5,669 bases of DNA from an uncultured Eubacteriales bacterium (GCA_900546385.1 URCT01000137.1:1-5669), one strand, 5' to 3'; positions 1 to 5,387 are shown, numbered from the stretch's first letter. Translations and numbers: made by a program. Notes: generated from the sequence alone by a model not told the origin.

Positions 1-134
1 CTCCGACGCACAAAAACTTGCCACCGGCAACTTTTTGCACGTCCGAGCAGCTTTTCTTTCCGCCTGCGGCGGTATCTTGTTGCCTGCGGCAACAATCCTC
101 GCCGCTTCGCGGCTCATTTTTCGCCTGCGGCGGC
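1..134. repeat. Cluster of five short GC-rich hairpins at the 3' end of the penicillin-binding protein gene
   Basis: Five small inverted repeats are visible, each with a 3-nt loop: 18-22/26-30, 60-64/68-72, 77-84/88-95 (8-bp stem), 101-105/109-113 and 122-125/129-132. Three of them share the 9-mer GCCTGCGGC (62-70, 82-90, 123-131). Their centres lie near 24, 66, 86, 107 and 127, so the last four are spaced by 20-21 nt and the first by about twice that. The last hairpin is inside the coding sequence and supplies the final Ala-Ala-Gly-Glu-Lys codons of the penicillin-binding protein. The pattern resembles dispersed intergenic palindromes of Clostridia, but this is a recollection and not a database match. 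No start codon with a ribosome binding site supports a gene here. Confidence 0.7.
8..40 (-). terminator. Possible intrinsic terminator downstream of the penicillin-binding protein gene
   Basis: Read on the minus strand, a 5-bp GC-rich core stem with a 3-nt loop (30-26/22-18) is flanked by an A-run before and a T-run after. The A and T runs pair with each other beyond one G-G mismatch. This is the usual form of a bidirectional Rho-independent terminator. It lies about 75 nt after the stop codon at 114-116. The core is short and the other hairpins of the cluster lack T-runs, so termination here is plausible but not certain. Confidence 0.4.
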
Positions 135-1865
135 AAATGCCTTGACAAACTCTGCAAAAATCTTTGCCGGAACTGCTTGGTTGTCGCCGTTTCCGTCACA
201 TAAAATCACCAAAACATAGCGCGGCTCATCCGCCGGAAAAAATCCGGCAAAAAACCGGTTCAATACCTCTTTGCCGTCCTTATATTGCCCGGTTTGGGCA
301 GTGGCCGTTTTGCCGCCGACAGAAAGCGGCGCGGCACTTGCCTGCCAACCCGTTCCGATGCGCACGCAGGCACACATCATCTCCCGTAAACGCTTCACCG
401 TCAAGTCGCTTAACACCTTTACCGGAATCGTATCGCAAAAGCGGATCAGTTTTCCCTCCGGTGCAGAATCATCCGCAAGAAACGTGCCGTCCGCTTGCTC
501 CCATAACCCTTTGACCAGCGTCAGATCCCGGCGGAATCCCGTTACACATGCTGCATAAACGCTTGCCAAATCCACCGGGGACACCATGACGTCGCCTTGC
601 CCGATACAGGCATTGGCCACATACGCCGGAACGCGCGCGTTTGCCGCATCCGGAAGCTTTGCCGCCGGAACATACAGACCGCCGAGCGAATGCGCGTGTC
701 CTAGCCCGAGCTTTTGCGCCATGGCGCAGATGGCATCAAGCCCCACTTTTTCGGCAAGTGTCAGAAAATACACGTTGCAGGAGTTGGCAAAGCCTTCTTT
801 CATGCTCTGCATACCGTGTCCGCTGTGTTTGTGACAATGGAACACCTTGCCTGAAACCGTGACACTGCCGGTGCATTCGCAGGTGAAATCATAGAGCGAT
901 GGGTCTTCTTCGAGTGCCGCCGCCGCAACCACTGTTTTGAACACCGAGCCGGGTGTGTAAAGCGAAAATGCCCGATTGATAAGCTCGCCGCGTTCCGAAT
1001 CAAGCACGGCCGCCACATCATCCGCTTCATAGGCCGGACGCGACGCAAGTGCCGCCACACTGTTGTCGGACAGATCGCAAAGCACCGCCGCGCCCATGTC
1101 GATATACTCGTCACAGACGGCGTCAAGCAGCTCCTGCAAACGCTTATCGACGGTTAAGGCCACACCGCTTTTGTCGGTATAGCCGTTGTTGATGACGCTG
1201 AAGACCTCGGAAGTCATTTGCTGTCCCTTGGCATCCGCCATATAGCGGTATGAAAGCGTTCCGACACCCGAAAGAAAGCTGTCATACCGCCGATAGATGC
1301 CGTCCTTGCCGCTGCCGTCCGAAGCGCGATAGCCGAGTAGGTGCCGGCAAAGCACACCGGTGTTTTCTTCATAGCGCGGATAGACATACACGCCGCTCGG
1401 CGCGTGTTCGTCGGGTGCCGTATGGAAGGTGACCGAAAACGGGACAGTCCCGTTGATTTTTGCAAGAATTTCATCGGGCGTGAGAGCGGAATAACGCAAA
1501 AGGAATTCCGCCGCCGCGTCTTTGTCACAGCGGCCGCAGGGATTGACCAAGGCCACAGCTCCGGCTTCGGCATGGGACAAAAGCGCGCCGTTTTTATCGT
1601 AAACAAAGCCGGTGTGTCCGGCGGCCGAGGCACTTCGCGTGTATTGACCGGACAGCACGGCTTTGGCCGTGTTGTCATACATGGCAAGCTCCCATAAACG
1701 CACGATGAAAAACGCACTTGCGGCAAGAAGCAGCACAAAAACGACAGCCGCCCGACGATGGCTCTTTTTGTCGGGATATGGGTACAGACAAACGGTTTCA
1801 CAGACGGTTTTTTCGGTTTTTTCGGGATCGTTGATACTGGGACGAAATACAGAGAATAAGGACAT
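114..1865 (-). CDS. Class B penicillin-binding protein (peptidoglycan D,D-transpeptidase, FtsI/SpoVD superfamily)
   Basis: This 583-residue protein is predicted to cross-link peptidoglycan stem peptides outside the membrane. It has a cytoplasmic tail of about 38 residues, one transmembrane anchor (about 39-58), a short pedestal domain with a GKDGIYRRYDSFLSG block (186-200), and a transpeptidase domain. Catalytic motifs are S307-V-F-K310 (nucleophile within YTPGSVFK), S362-C-N364 and K519-T-A521. The last replaces the usual KTG with KTA, inside GGKTATAQTG. The pedestal motif normally written RGxIxDRNG reads TGFVYDKNG (85-93). No PASTA domain follows, so it is shorter than typical SpoVD. The length is close to Bacillus PbpI, but orthology cannot be settled. 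It contains 18 cysteines, which fits an anaerobe. The ATG at 1863-1865 has AGGAAG (1872-1877) 6 nt upstream. It may be read through from the AraC-type gene 84 bp upstream. The class assignment is very secure; the role in elongation, division or sporulation is unknown. Confidence 0.95.
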   Translation of the reverse strand: MSLFSVFRPSINDPEKTEKTVCETVCLYPYPDKKSHRRAAVVFVLLLAASAFFIVRLWELAMYDNTAKAVLSGQYTRSASAAGHTGFVYDKNGALLSHAEAGAVALVNPCGRCDKDAAAEFLLRYSALTPDEILAKINGTVPFSVTFHTAPDEHAPSGVYVYPRYEENTGVLCRHLLGYRASDGSGKDGIYRRYDSFLSGVGTLSYRYMADAKGQQMTSEVFSVINNGYTDKSGVALTVDKRLQELLDAVCDEYIDMGAAVLCDLSDNSVAALASRPAYEADDVAAVLDSERGELINRAFSLYTPGSVFKTVVAAAALEEDPSLYDFTCECTGSVTVSGKVFHCHKHSGHGMQSMKEGFANSCNVYFLTLAEKVGLDAICAMAQKLGLGHAHSLGGLYVPAAKLPDAANARVPAYVANACIGQGDVMVSPVDLASVYAACVTGFRRDLTLVKGLWEQADGTFLADDSAPEGKLIRFCDTIPVKVLSDLTVKRLREMMCACVRIGTGWQASAAPLSVGGKTATAQTGQYKDGKEVLNRFFAGFFPADEPRYVLVILCDGNGDNQAVPAKIFAEFVKAFAAAGEK

Positions 1866-1893
1866 ACGGCTCTTCCTTTCGCATCGGTTTTCT

Positions 1894-1899
1894 GTTATA
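1894..1899 (-). promoter_or_regulatory. Possible weak -10 box for the penicillin-binding protein gene
   Basis: The minus strand reads TATAAC here, about 28 nt upstream of the ATG, at the centre of a small inverted repeat (CTGT-N5-ACAG). No good -35 hexamer stands 16-18 bp upstream; the nearest candidates match only poorly. The gene could therefore have a weak or non-sigma-A promoter, or depend on transcription from the regulator gene. Confidence 0.25.
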
Positions 1900-1929
1900 G
1901 ACAGTGTTGCCGATTTGAAGGGAAAATAA

Positions 1930-1945
1930 TCCGTTTTTTGACGGA
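1930..1945 (-). terminator. Weak hairpin after the AraC-type gene
   Basis: The minus strand contains a 5-bp stem (TCCGT/ACGGA) with a 6-nt loop, followed by TTATTTT, a few bases after the regulator's stop codon at 1950-1952. The stem is short for a Rho-independent terminator. It may attenuate transcription rather than stop it, so read-through into the penicillin-binding protein gene is possible. Confidence 0.25.
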
Positions 1946-1949
1946 ACGG

Positions 1950-2744
1950 TTACAGACTTTCGCTGTAGCGGCGGCGATAATCGCTTGCCGAAAGACCGGT
2001 GTGCTTTTTGAAAAAACGAGAGAAATAGTTGAGCTCCGCAAAACCGGTAAGCGCGGCGATATCCGTCAAAGAAGCGGAATTTTCGCGTAACAGCCGTTTG
2101 ATGCGTTCGGTTTTGGCTTCGGCATAAAAGGAAAACGGAGAAATGCCGACGGAAGCCTTAAAAACACGCCGAAACCGGTCGGTGCTTATGCCGAACCGAC
2201 CGGCAAGTGCGTCAAAATCGATAAAAGCGTCACAGGCGTGCGCCGTCAAAAACGCTTTGGCTTCGCAAACAAGTGCCGACGGCTTTTCCGGTGCGGCAAG
2301 CGTGTCATTTACAAGAGCCAACAGTTCAAAAAAAGAGGCGTAAAGCAAAAAATCATCGTTTTTTCTGCTTTTCCACAGCGCAAGCAGGCGGCAGAACAAC
2401 TCGCCGACCGCTTTGGATTGCGGATAAACGGCAAAGGCACTTGTGTATAACGGCACGGGTGCGTCGAAAAACAGGCAAATGCTGCTGCCGTGCGTAACAA
2501 TCGTTTTTCGGTAGTCAATCTCGGAATGTGCTTCCTTGGGCAGATAGACGACGCTGCCAGGCGAAAAATCGATCGGCTTGCCATTGTAGACAATGGCTGT
2601 TTGACCGCGCTCCTTGAAGGCAAGCTGGGAAAATTCCGTATGGCCGCCGGCGGCATATTTGGTGCCGGGCACGCCGCTGTCCACACGAAAAATATCGAGA
2701 AAACGAACGGTTTGCCAATCGGCAACCTTCAAAACCGAAGTCAT
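1950..2744 (-). CDS. AraC/XylS-family transcriptional regulator
   Basis: This 264-residue protein has the two-domain AraC layout. Residues about 20-95 form a cupin-like sensor (for example FSPGSVVYLPKEAHSEIDY at 60-78), followed by a helical linker. A C-terminal DNA-binding domain (about 162-260) carries two helix-turn-helix units, at about 177-198 (DALAGRFGISTDRFRRVFK) and 225-247 (SLTDIAALTGFAELNYFSRFF), ending in the signature HTGLSASDYRRRY. The frame is open 45 codons further upstream. ATG 2742-2744 was chosen because AAAGGAGG sits 6 nt before it and a consensus promoter lies directly upstream; a longer protein would start beyond that promoter. The ligand is unknown; sensors of this type often bind small sugars or metabolites. 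The gene is divergent from the serine hydrolase, which is its most likely target together with itself. Confidence 0.95.
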   Translation of the reverse strand: MTSVLKVADWQTVRFLDIFRVDSGVPGTKYAAGGHTEFSQLAFKERGQTAIVYNGKPIDFSPGSVVYLPKEAHSEIDYRKTIVTHGSSICLFFDAPVPLYTSAFAVYPQSKAVGELFCRLLALWKSRKNDDFLLYASFFELLALVNDTLAAPEKPSALVCEAKAFLTAHACDAFIDFDALAGRFGISTDRFRRVFKASVGISPFSFYAEAKTERIKRLLRENSASLTDIAALTGFAELNYFSRFFKKHTGLSASDYRRRYSESL

Positions 2745-2750
2745 GCGATC

Positions 2751-2758
2751 CCTCCTTT
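2751..2758 (-). promoter_or_regulatory. Ribosome binding site fixing the start of the AraC-type gene
   Basis: The minus strand reads AAAGGAGG, 6 nt before ATG 2744-2742. It is a near-perfect Shine-Dalgarno sequence and rules out the longer open frame. The predicted transcription start (about 2756-2758) falls at or within it, so the leader would consist of little more than this site. Confidence 0.85.
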
Positions 2759-2763
2759 GCTTC

Positions 2764-2792
2764 AGTATACCGAACGCGGTGCGATTTGTCAA
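2764..2792 (-). promoter_or_regulatory. Sigma-A promoter of the AraC-type gene
   Basis: The minus strand shows TTGACA (2792-2787), a 17-bp spacer, and TATACT (2769-2764). This is a nearly consensus vegetative promoter. The candidate operator copy TATACCGAA at 2766-2774 overlaps the -10 box, which would suit repression by the gene's own product. Confidence 0.85.
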
Positions 2793-2825
2793 GAAGAAAC
2801 ACCTGTTTTGTGCTAATATACCGAA
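2766..2825. promoter_or_regulatory. Candidate AraC-type operator: two identical 9-mers, 51 bp apart
   Basis: TATACCGAA occurs at 2766-2774 and again, in the same orientation, at 2817-2825. The start-to-start distance is 51 bp, close to five helical turns. The first copy covers the -10 box of the regulator promoter. The second ends 8 bp before the -35 box of the serine hydrolase promoter, about -51 to -43 from its expected start. An inverted copy with one mismatch (TTCCGTATA) lies at 2851-2859 over the hydrolase -10 region. AraC proteins typically bind direct repeats in such positions, but the link to this regulator is inferred. Confidence 0.5.
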
Positions 2826-2833
2826 TTTTCCTA

Positions 2834-2861
2834 TTGAAAAAAATAGCGTTTTCCGTATAAT
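2834..2861 (+). promoter_or_regulatory. Sigma-A promoter of the serine hydrolase gene
   Basis: TTGAAA (2834-2839), a 16-bp spacer and TATAAT (2856-2861) form a good vegetative promoter with an expected start near 2868. The leader of about 28 nt contains the ribosome binding site at 2882-2888. Confidence 0.8.
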
Positions 2862-2881
2862 GAAAGAGAATAAATCCACGA

Positions 2882-2888
2882 AAAGGAG
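2882..2888 (+). promoter_or_regulatory. Ribosome binding site fixing the start of the serine hydrolase gene
   Basis: AAAGGAG lies 7 nt before ATG 2896-2898. The reading frame is open upstream to 2614, but that region is the antisense of the AraC-type gene and the divergent promoters, so the start at 2896 is strongly preferred. Confidence 0.85.
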
Positions 2889-2895
2889 CGATTTT

Positions 2896-3942
2896 ATGAA
2901 TTTGCATCAAACAGAAGCTTATATGAAGACCGGTCTTTCCGACAAGCGTTTCGACGCCTATTTCGTGACAGTCGGCGTTGGCGGAAAAACGGCGTTTCTT
3001 GCCTCGCCGCATGCGGATAAGGACACCTTTTTTGACGCAGCCAGCATGGGAAAGGTGCTTGTCACCTCCACGCTGATCCTGCAGGCGTGCGGCGAAGGAA
3101 AGCTTTCGACAGACGATACGCTGGAGAAATTCTTTTCCGATGTGCCGGAAGAAAAAAAGAACATCACGGTCAAGCAGCTGCTCACGCATACGTCCGGCAT
3201 AGTGCGCAAGGATTTTTCAAGAGAGATTGCCGACCGCGGATGCGATGCCATGGCAGCCTTTATTCTTTCCGTGCCGCTTGCCTTTGCGCCGGGCAGTTCG
3301 TATCAATATTCCTGTTCCGGCTATATTTTGCTCGGCTTTATCCTCGAAAAGCTATACAAAATGCCGCTCGATGAACTCTTCTATACGCGTTTGAAGCCGC
3401 AGCTCGGTTTAACACGCGCACGCTTCAATATTGCCGTCGATGAGCCGAATGCGGTCGATTGCTTTAAGCGTGAACACGTCGGCGAATACCGGGTGGATGA
3501 TGAAATTGTGTATGCCATGCGCGGCATCGGCGGAAACGGTGCGTCGTTCTGGACGGCGGCGGATATCGAGCGGTTTATCAAGGCGGTGCTCGAAAAAAGC
3601 CCGGCACTCTATCCGGAGGCATATTTTGCGCTTGCCGAGCATGATTACACGCCGAATTACGAAGAAGGACGCGGACTCGGCTATCAAATGGTGGACGCGC
3701 GGTATGAACAGACCGGAAAGCTGTTCCCGGACGGCAGCTTCGGGCATTGCGGACACACGGGAACGTCGTTTTTTATCAACCGGGAAAAGGATTTGTATGT
3801 CATTATTCTCACCAATGCCACACGCTGCTTAAACCGCAAGGGCGGGTTTCACGGCTACGATTACAGCGTGGTCATGAAAATGCGCGAGGATATCCATAAC
3901 GCGATTGCGGAGGATCTTAAGGAATTGAAAATTGACAATTGA
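2896..3942 (+). CDS. Serine hydrolase, class C beta-lactamase/penicillin-binding-like fold (COG1680 type)
   Basis: This 348-residue protein has the serine active-site fold shared by class C beta-lactamases, D,D-peptidases and EstB-type esterases. Visible motifs are S50-M-G-K53 (nucleophile and general base), LLTHTSGI (95-102), Y138-S-C140 followed by GYILLGFILEK (equivalent of YxN), and H287-T-G289 in GHCGHTGT (equivalent of KTG). Cys140 replaces the usual Asn or Asp of YxN, and HTG is common among non-beta-lactamase members. No signal peptide is present, so the enzyme should be cytoplasmic and is unlikely to be a resistance beta-lactamase. An esterase or amide/peptide hydrolase activity is more likely; the substrate is unknown. 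It is divergent from the AraC-type regulator, which probably controls it. The last six residues (ELKIDN) are encoded by an AT-rich tandem repeat, so the C-terminus may have been altered by repeat insertion. Confidence 0.92.
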   Translation: MNLHQTEAYMKTGLSDKRFDAYFVTVGVGGKTAFLASPHADKDTFFDAASMGKVLVTSTLILQACGEGKLSTDDTLEKFFSDVPEEKKNITVKQLLTHTSGIVRKDFSREIADRGCDAMAAFILSVPLAFAPGSSYQYSCSGYILLGFILEKLYKMPLDELFYTRLKPQLGLTRARFNIAVDEPNAVDCFKREHVGEYRVDDEIVYAMRGIGGNGASFWTAADIERFIKAVLEKSPALYPEAYFALAEHDYTPNYEEGRGLGYQMVDARYEQTGKLFPDGSFGHCGHTGTSFFINREKDLYVIILTNATRCLNRKGGFHGYDYSVVMKMREDIHNAIAEDLKELKIDN

Positions 3943-3961
3943 AAATTGAAAATTGAAAATT
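3923..3961. repeat. Tandem heptamer repeat AATTGAA (5.6 copies)
   Basis: Five consecutive 7-mers starting at 3923, 3930, 3937, 3944 and 3951, plus a partial AATT, read AATTGAA except for the second copy, which ends in C. The array begins inside the serine hydrolase coding sequence and provides its stop codon (TGA at 3940-3942). Similar AATTGAA/AATTGAC runs are, from memory, common between genes in gut Clostridia. Copy number may vary between strains by replication slippage. Confidence 0.85.
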
Positions 3962-4016
3962 AGGGAACGGTTTTTAGGCAAAGCTTTGTGCGCTGACAGC
4001 AGTTGCGGCAACATTT

Positions 4017-4055
4017 TGCCTTCCCTGTGTAAGGGAAGGTGGCACGCGAAGCGTG
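4017..4055. repeat. REP-like double hairpin between converging genes
   Basis: An 8-bp perfect stem with a 5-nt loop (4019-4026/4032-4039) is followed at once by a 5-bp stem with loop GAA (CACGC at 4043-4047, GCGTG at 4051-4055). The arrangement CCTTCCCT-loop-AGGGAAGG then GGCACGC-GAA-GCGTGACG looks like a widespread dispersed intergenic palindrome that I recall from Oscillospirales-type genomes. It is likely a non-autonomous repeat. The 77-codon open frame across it (from 3953) has no ribosome binding site and is not called. Confidence 0.7.
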
Positions 4056-4097
4056 ACGAAAGGGTTGTATGTATCAAAATAAAACGTTGCAGTAAGC

Positions 4098-4127
4098 AAA
4101 AACGTCCACCTTTCGGCGGACGTTTTT
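4098..4127 (-). terminator. Strong intrinsic terminator for the DUF4234/SHOCT gene, possibly bidirectional
   Basis: A 13-bp stem (4098-4110/4115-4127) closes on a 4-nt loop and begins and ends with A5 and T5 runs. On the minus strand the only imperfect pair is a G-T wobble and the loop is GAAA, a stable GNRA type. On the plus strand the same position is an A-C mismatch. It lies 9 nt after the TAA stop at 4137-4139, so it mainly serves the minus-strand gene, but it could also end transcripts of the converging serine hydrolase. Confidence 0.88.
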
Positions 4128-4136
4128 CGATGTTTC

Positions 4137-5354
4137 TTATAATCCCAAAAGCTGTTTCTTTTTGGCGTCAAATTCTTCGGGTGTGATAATGCCGTCATCG
4201 AGCAGCGATTTCAGCTTGCGAAGCTCGTCAGCGGTATCGCTGGCAGTCGGCTGTGCCGGTGCGGCAGGCACTTGATAATTTGACTGCGGCTGATAGTTCG
4301 TCTGCGGCTGCGGCTGATAGTTTGACTGCGGCTGATACGACGGCTGCGGCGCGGCTTGGTAGGCCGGCTGCGGCGCGGGCGAAGCAGCATAAGCCGGATA
4401 ACCTTTGCTGGCACAGATCTGATTGAGCTTGCTCTGCATGAGAATCGGCGGTACAAAGCCGATGAAGATGGCAAGCACCGTGGAAACGGTGGAAATGTCG
4501 GAAGCCACGCCGTTCTGACGGGCAAGTGCATCAATGCGTTTGGCCGATTGATAGACCCAGTAAATGTAGTAGAACGGAACGAACATACAAAGCAGCAATT
4601 TGGTTATAGGATTTCGTTTTTCTTCACCGGAAACCGTGTTTAAGTATTCGGTTGTGCGGTAAATCCAGAGGTATTGCCAAATGCCGAAGGTGAAAAGGAG
4701 CAGAAGTACGTGCTTGGTCATGTCGCAGTAGCCGTCAAAGAGAGTGAGCGGCTTGCGGGCAACAGGTGAAGATTCGATGCAAGCTTTGCCAAAGCAGGCA
4801 ACAAAGGCAGGGAAGATGAAATCCGGCAAAGTTATCAAAATACATGTCCGAATACTTGGCCAATCATGTTGCAAATAAAATGGCAAATCTCGTAATATTG
4901 TGGCAATAAGAGGCAAGTCGAACAAAAGAGAAATAATTGAGAGCACAAGCGTGACAATCCAAAGTGCCTTCGCTGTATTTGGATTATTTCGGGAAGTCAA
5001 AGAAATAAGAGGTAAAAGCAAGAATTCGACTAATATTAACAATACGACGAATAAATCGGAATAGGACCAATATTGCATTTCAGAAATGTAAGAAACTCTA
5101 GATACTAGTTGGAACAAGAACGGCAAACCGGCTAAAACAGTGGTAATTGTATCGTTGTTTCGGCGAGCAATACAATATATACCAAGAAGGGAGCAGAATA
5201 TGAATTCTAAAATCTCTGGCAAGGAAATTGTCGAGTAGGGATTTGAACCATAAGCAAAAAGCGGCAGAACCGCATATAGCACAATCAAAACACCACTCGC
5301 GATAAACAGCTTTTTACTTTTGTCAATTTGACTGGTTGGTATCAATTGCGTCAT
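4137..5354 (-). CDS. Polytopic membrane protein with DUF4234 domain, Gln/Tyr/Pro-rich linker and C-terminal SHOCT motif
   Basis: This 405-residue protein has about eight or nine hydrophobic segments, roughly at 16-36, 47-63, 72-90, 99-119, 130-152, 170-190, 214-232, 252-270 and 287-305. Residues about 213-313 match the DUF4234 pattern (FTFGIWQYLWIYRTTEYLN, then CMFVPFYYIYWVYQSAKRID). A flexible linker (about 317-372) holds repeated NYQPQ/SYQPQ units. The C-terminus (375-403, DELRKLKSLLDDGIITPEEFDAKKKQLL) is a canonical SHOCT motif, a short helical module usually found at protein ends and thought to mediate oligomerisation. The frame is open 98 codons further upstream, but ATG 5352-5354 has GGAGGT 7 nt before it and a perfect promoter upstream. 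The first 178 codons are much more AT-rich than the rest. The function is unknown; the membrane location is secure. Confidence 0.92.
   Translation of the reverse strand: MTQLIPTSQIDKSKKLFIASGVLIVLYAVLPLFAYGSNPYSTISLPEILEFIFCSLLGIYCIARRNNDTITTVLAGLPFLFQLVSRVSYISEMQYWSYSDLFVVLLILVEFLLLPLISLTSRNNPNTAKALWIVTLVLSIISLLFDLPLIATILRDLPFYLQHDWPSIRTCILITLPDFIFPAFVACFGKACIESSPVARKPLTLFDGYCDMTKHVLLLLFTFGIWQYLWIYRTTEYLNTVSGEEKRNPITKLLLCMFVPFYYIYWVYQSAKRIDALARQNGVASDISTVSTVLAIFIGFVPPILMQSKLNQICASKGYPAYAASPAPQPAYQAAPQPSYQPQSNYQPQPQTNYQPQSNYQVPAAPAQPTASDTADELRKLKSLLDDGIITPEEFDAKKKQLLGL
4272..4382 (-). repeat. In-frame Gln/Pro/Tyr-rich coding repeat
   Basis: This stretch encodes residues about 325-361 of the DUF4234/SHOCT protein. 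Units of the form YQPQS-N or YQPQ-P recur, including two copies of QPQSNYQ (341-347 and 355-361). The DNA shows matching repeats built on CTGCGGCTGATA. It forms a flexible linker between the membrane domain and the SHOCT motif. Length variation by slippage is likely. Confidence 0.8.
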
Positions 5355-5361
5355 ATATAAA

Positions 5362-5367
5362 ACCTCC
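5362..5367 (-). promoter_or_regulatory. Ribosome binding site fixing the start of the DUF4234/SHOCT gene
   Basis: The minus strand reads GGAGGT, ending 7 nt before ATG 5354-5352. It decides against the upstream in-frame start at 5648, which would place coding sequence across a consensus promoter and several hairpins. Confidence 0.85.
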
Positions 5368-5387
5368 GTTTGTGCTTTTGTCACTTC

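Noticed and set aside
1..134. CRISPR array
   Set aside because: The units are short hairpins of differing sequence without 28-36 nt identical repeats or unique spacers of constant length.
18..203. 61-codon plus-strand frame in the left hairpin cluster
   Set aside because: No ribosome binding site; it reads repeat sequence and the antisense of the penicillin-binding protein gene.
1214..1801. 195-codon minus-strand frame inside the penicillin-binding protein gene
   Set aside because: It is a frame-shifted reading of the transpeptidase gene, with an Arg/Pro-rich composition typical of a shadow frame.
2745..2879. Upstream extension of the AraC-type gene to 2879
   Set aside because: It would run through both divergent promoters. 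The ATG at 2744 has a near-perfect ribosome binding site and gives a normal-length family member.
2614..2895. Upstream extension of the serine hydrolase to 2614
   Set aside because: It overlaps the AraC-type gene on the opposite strand and the control region. The start at 2896 has its own ribosome binding site and promoter.
2515..3189. 224-codon minus-strand open frame crossing the AraC start and the hydrolase
   Set aside because: It is out of frame with two genes that have clear domain motifs and has no recognisable domain or supported start. It is a shadow frame.
2896..3942. Acquired class C beta-lactamase resistance gene
   Set aside because: There is no signal peptide, the YxN motif is YSC, and the third motif is HTG. 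These point to a cytoplasmic esterase or peptidase-like member of the fold.
3953..4186. 77-codon plus-strand frame between the converging genes
   Set aside because: It runs through the repeat hairpins and the terminator, into the end of the opposite gene, with no ribosome binding site.
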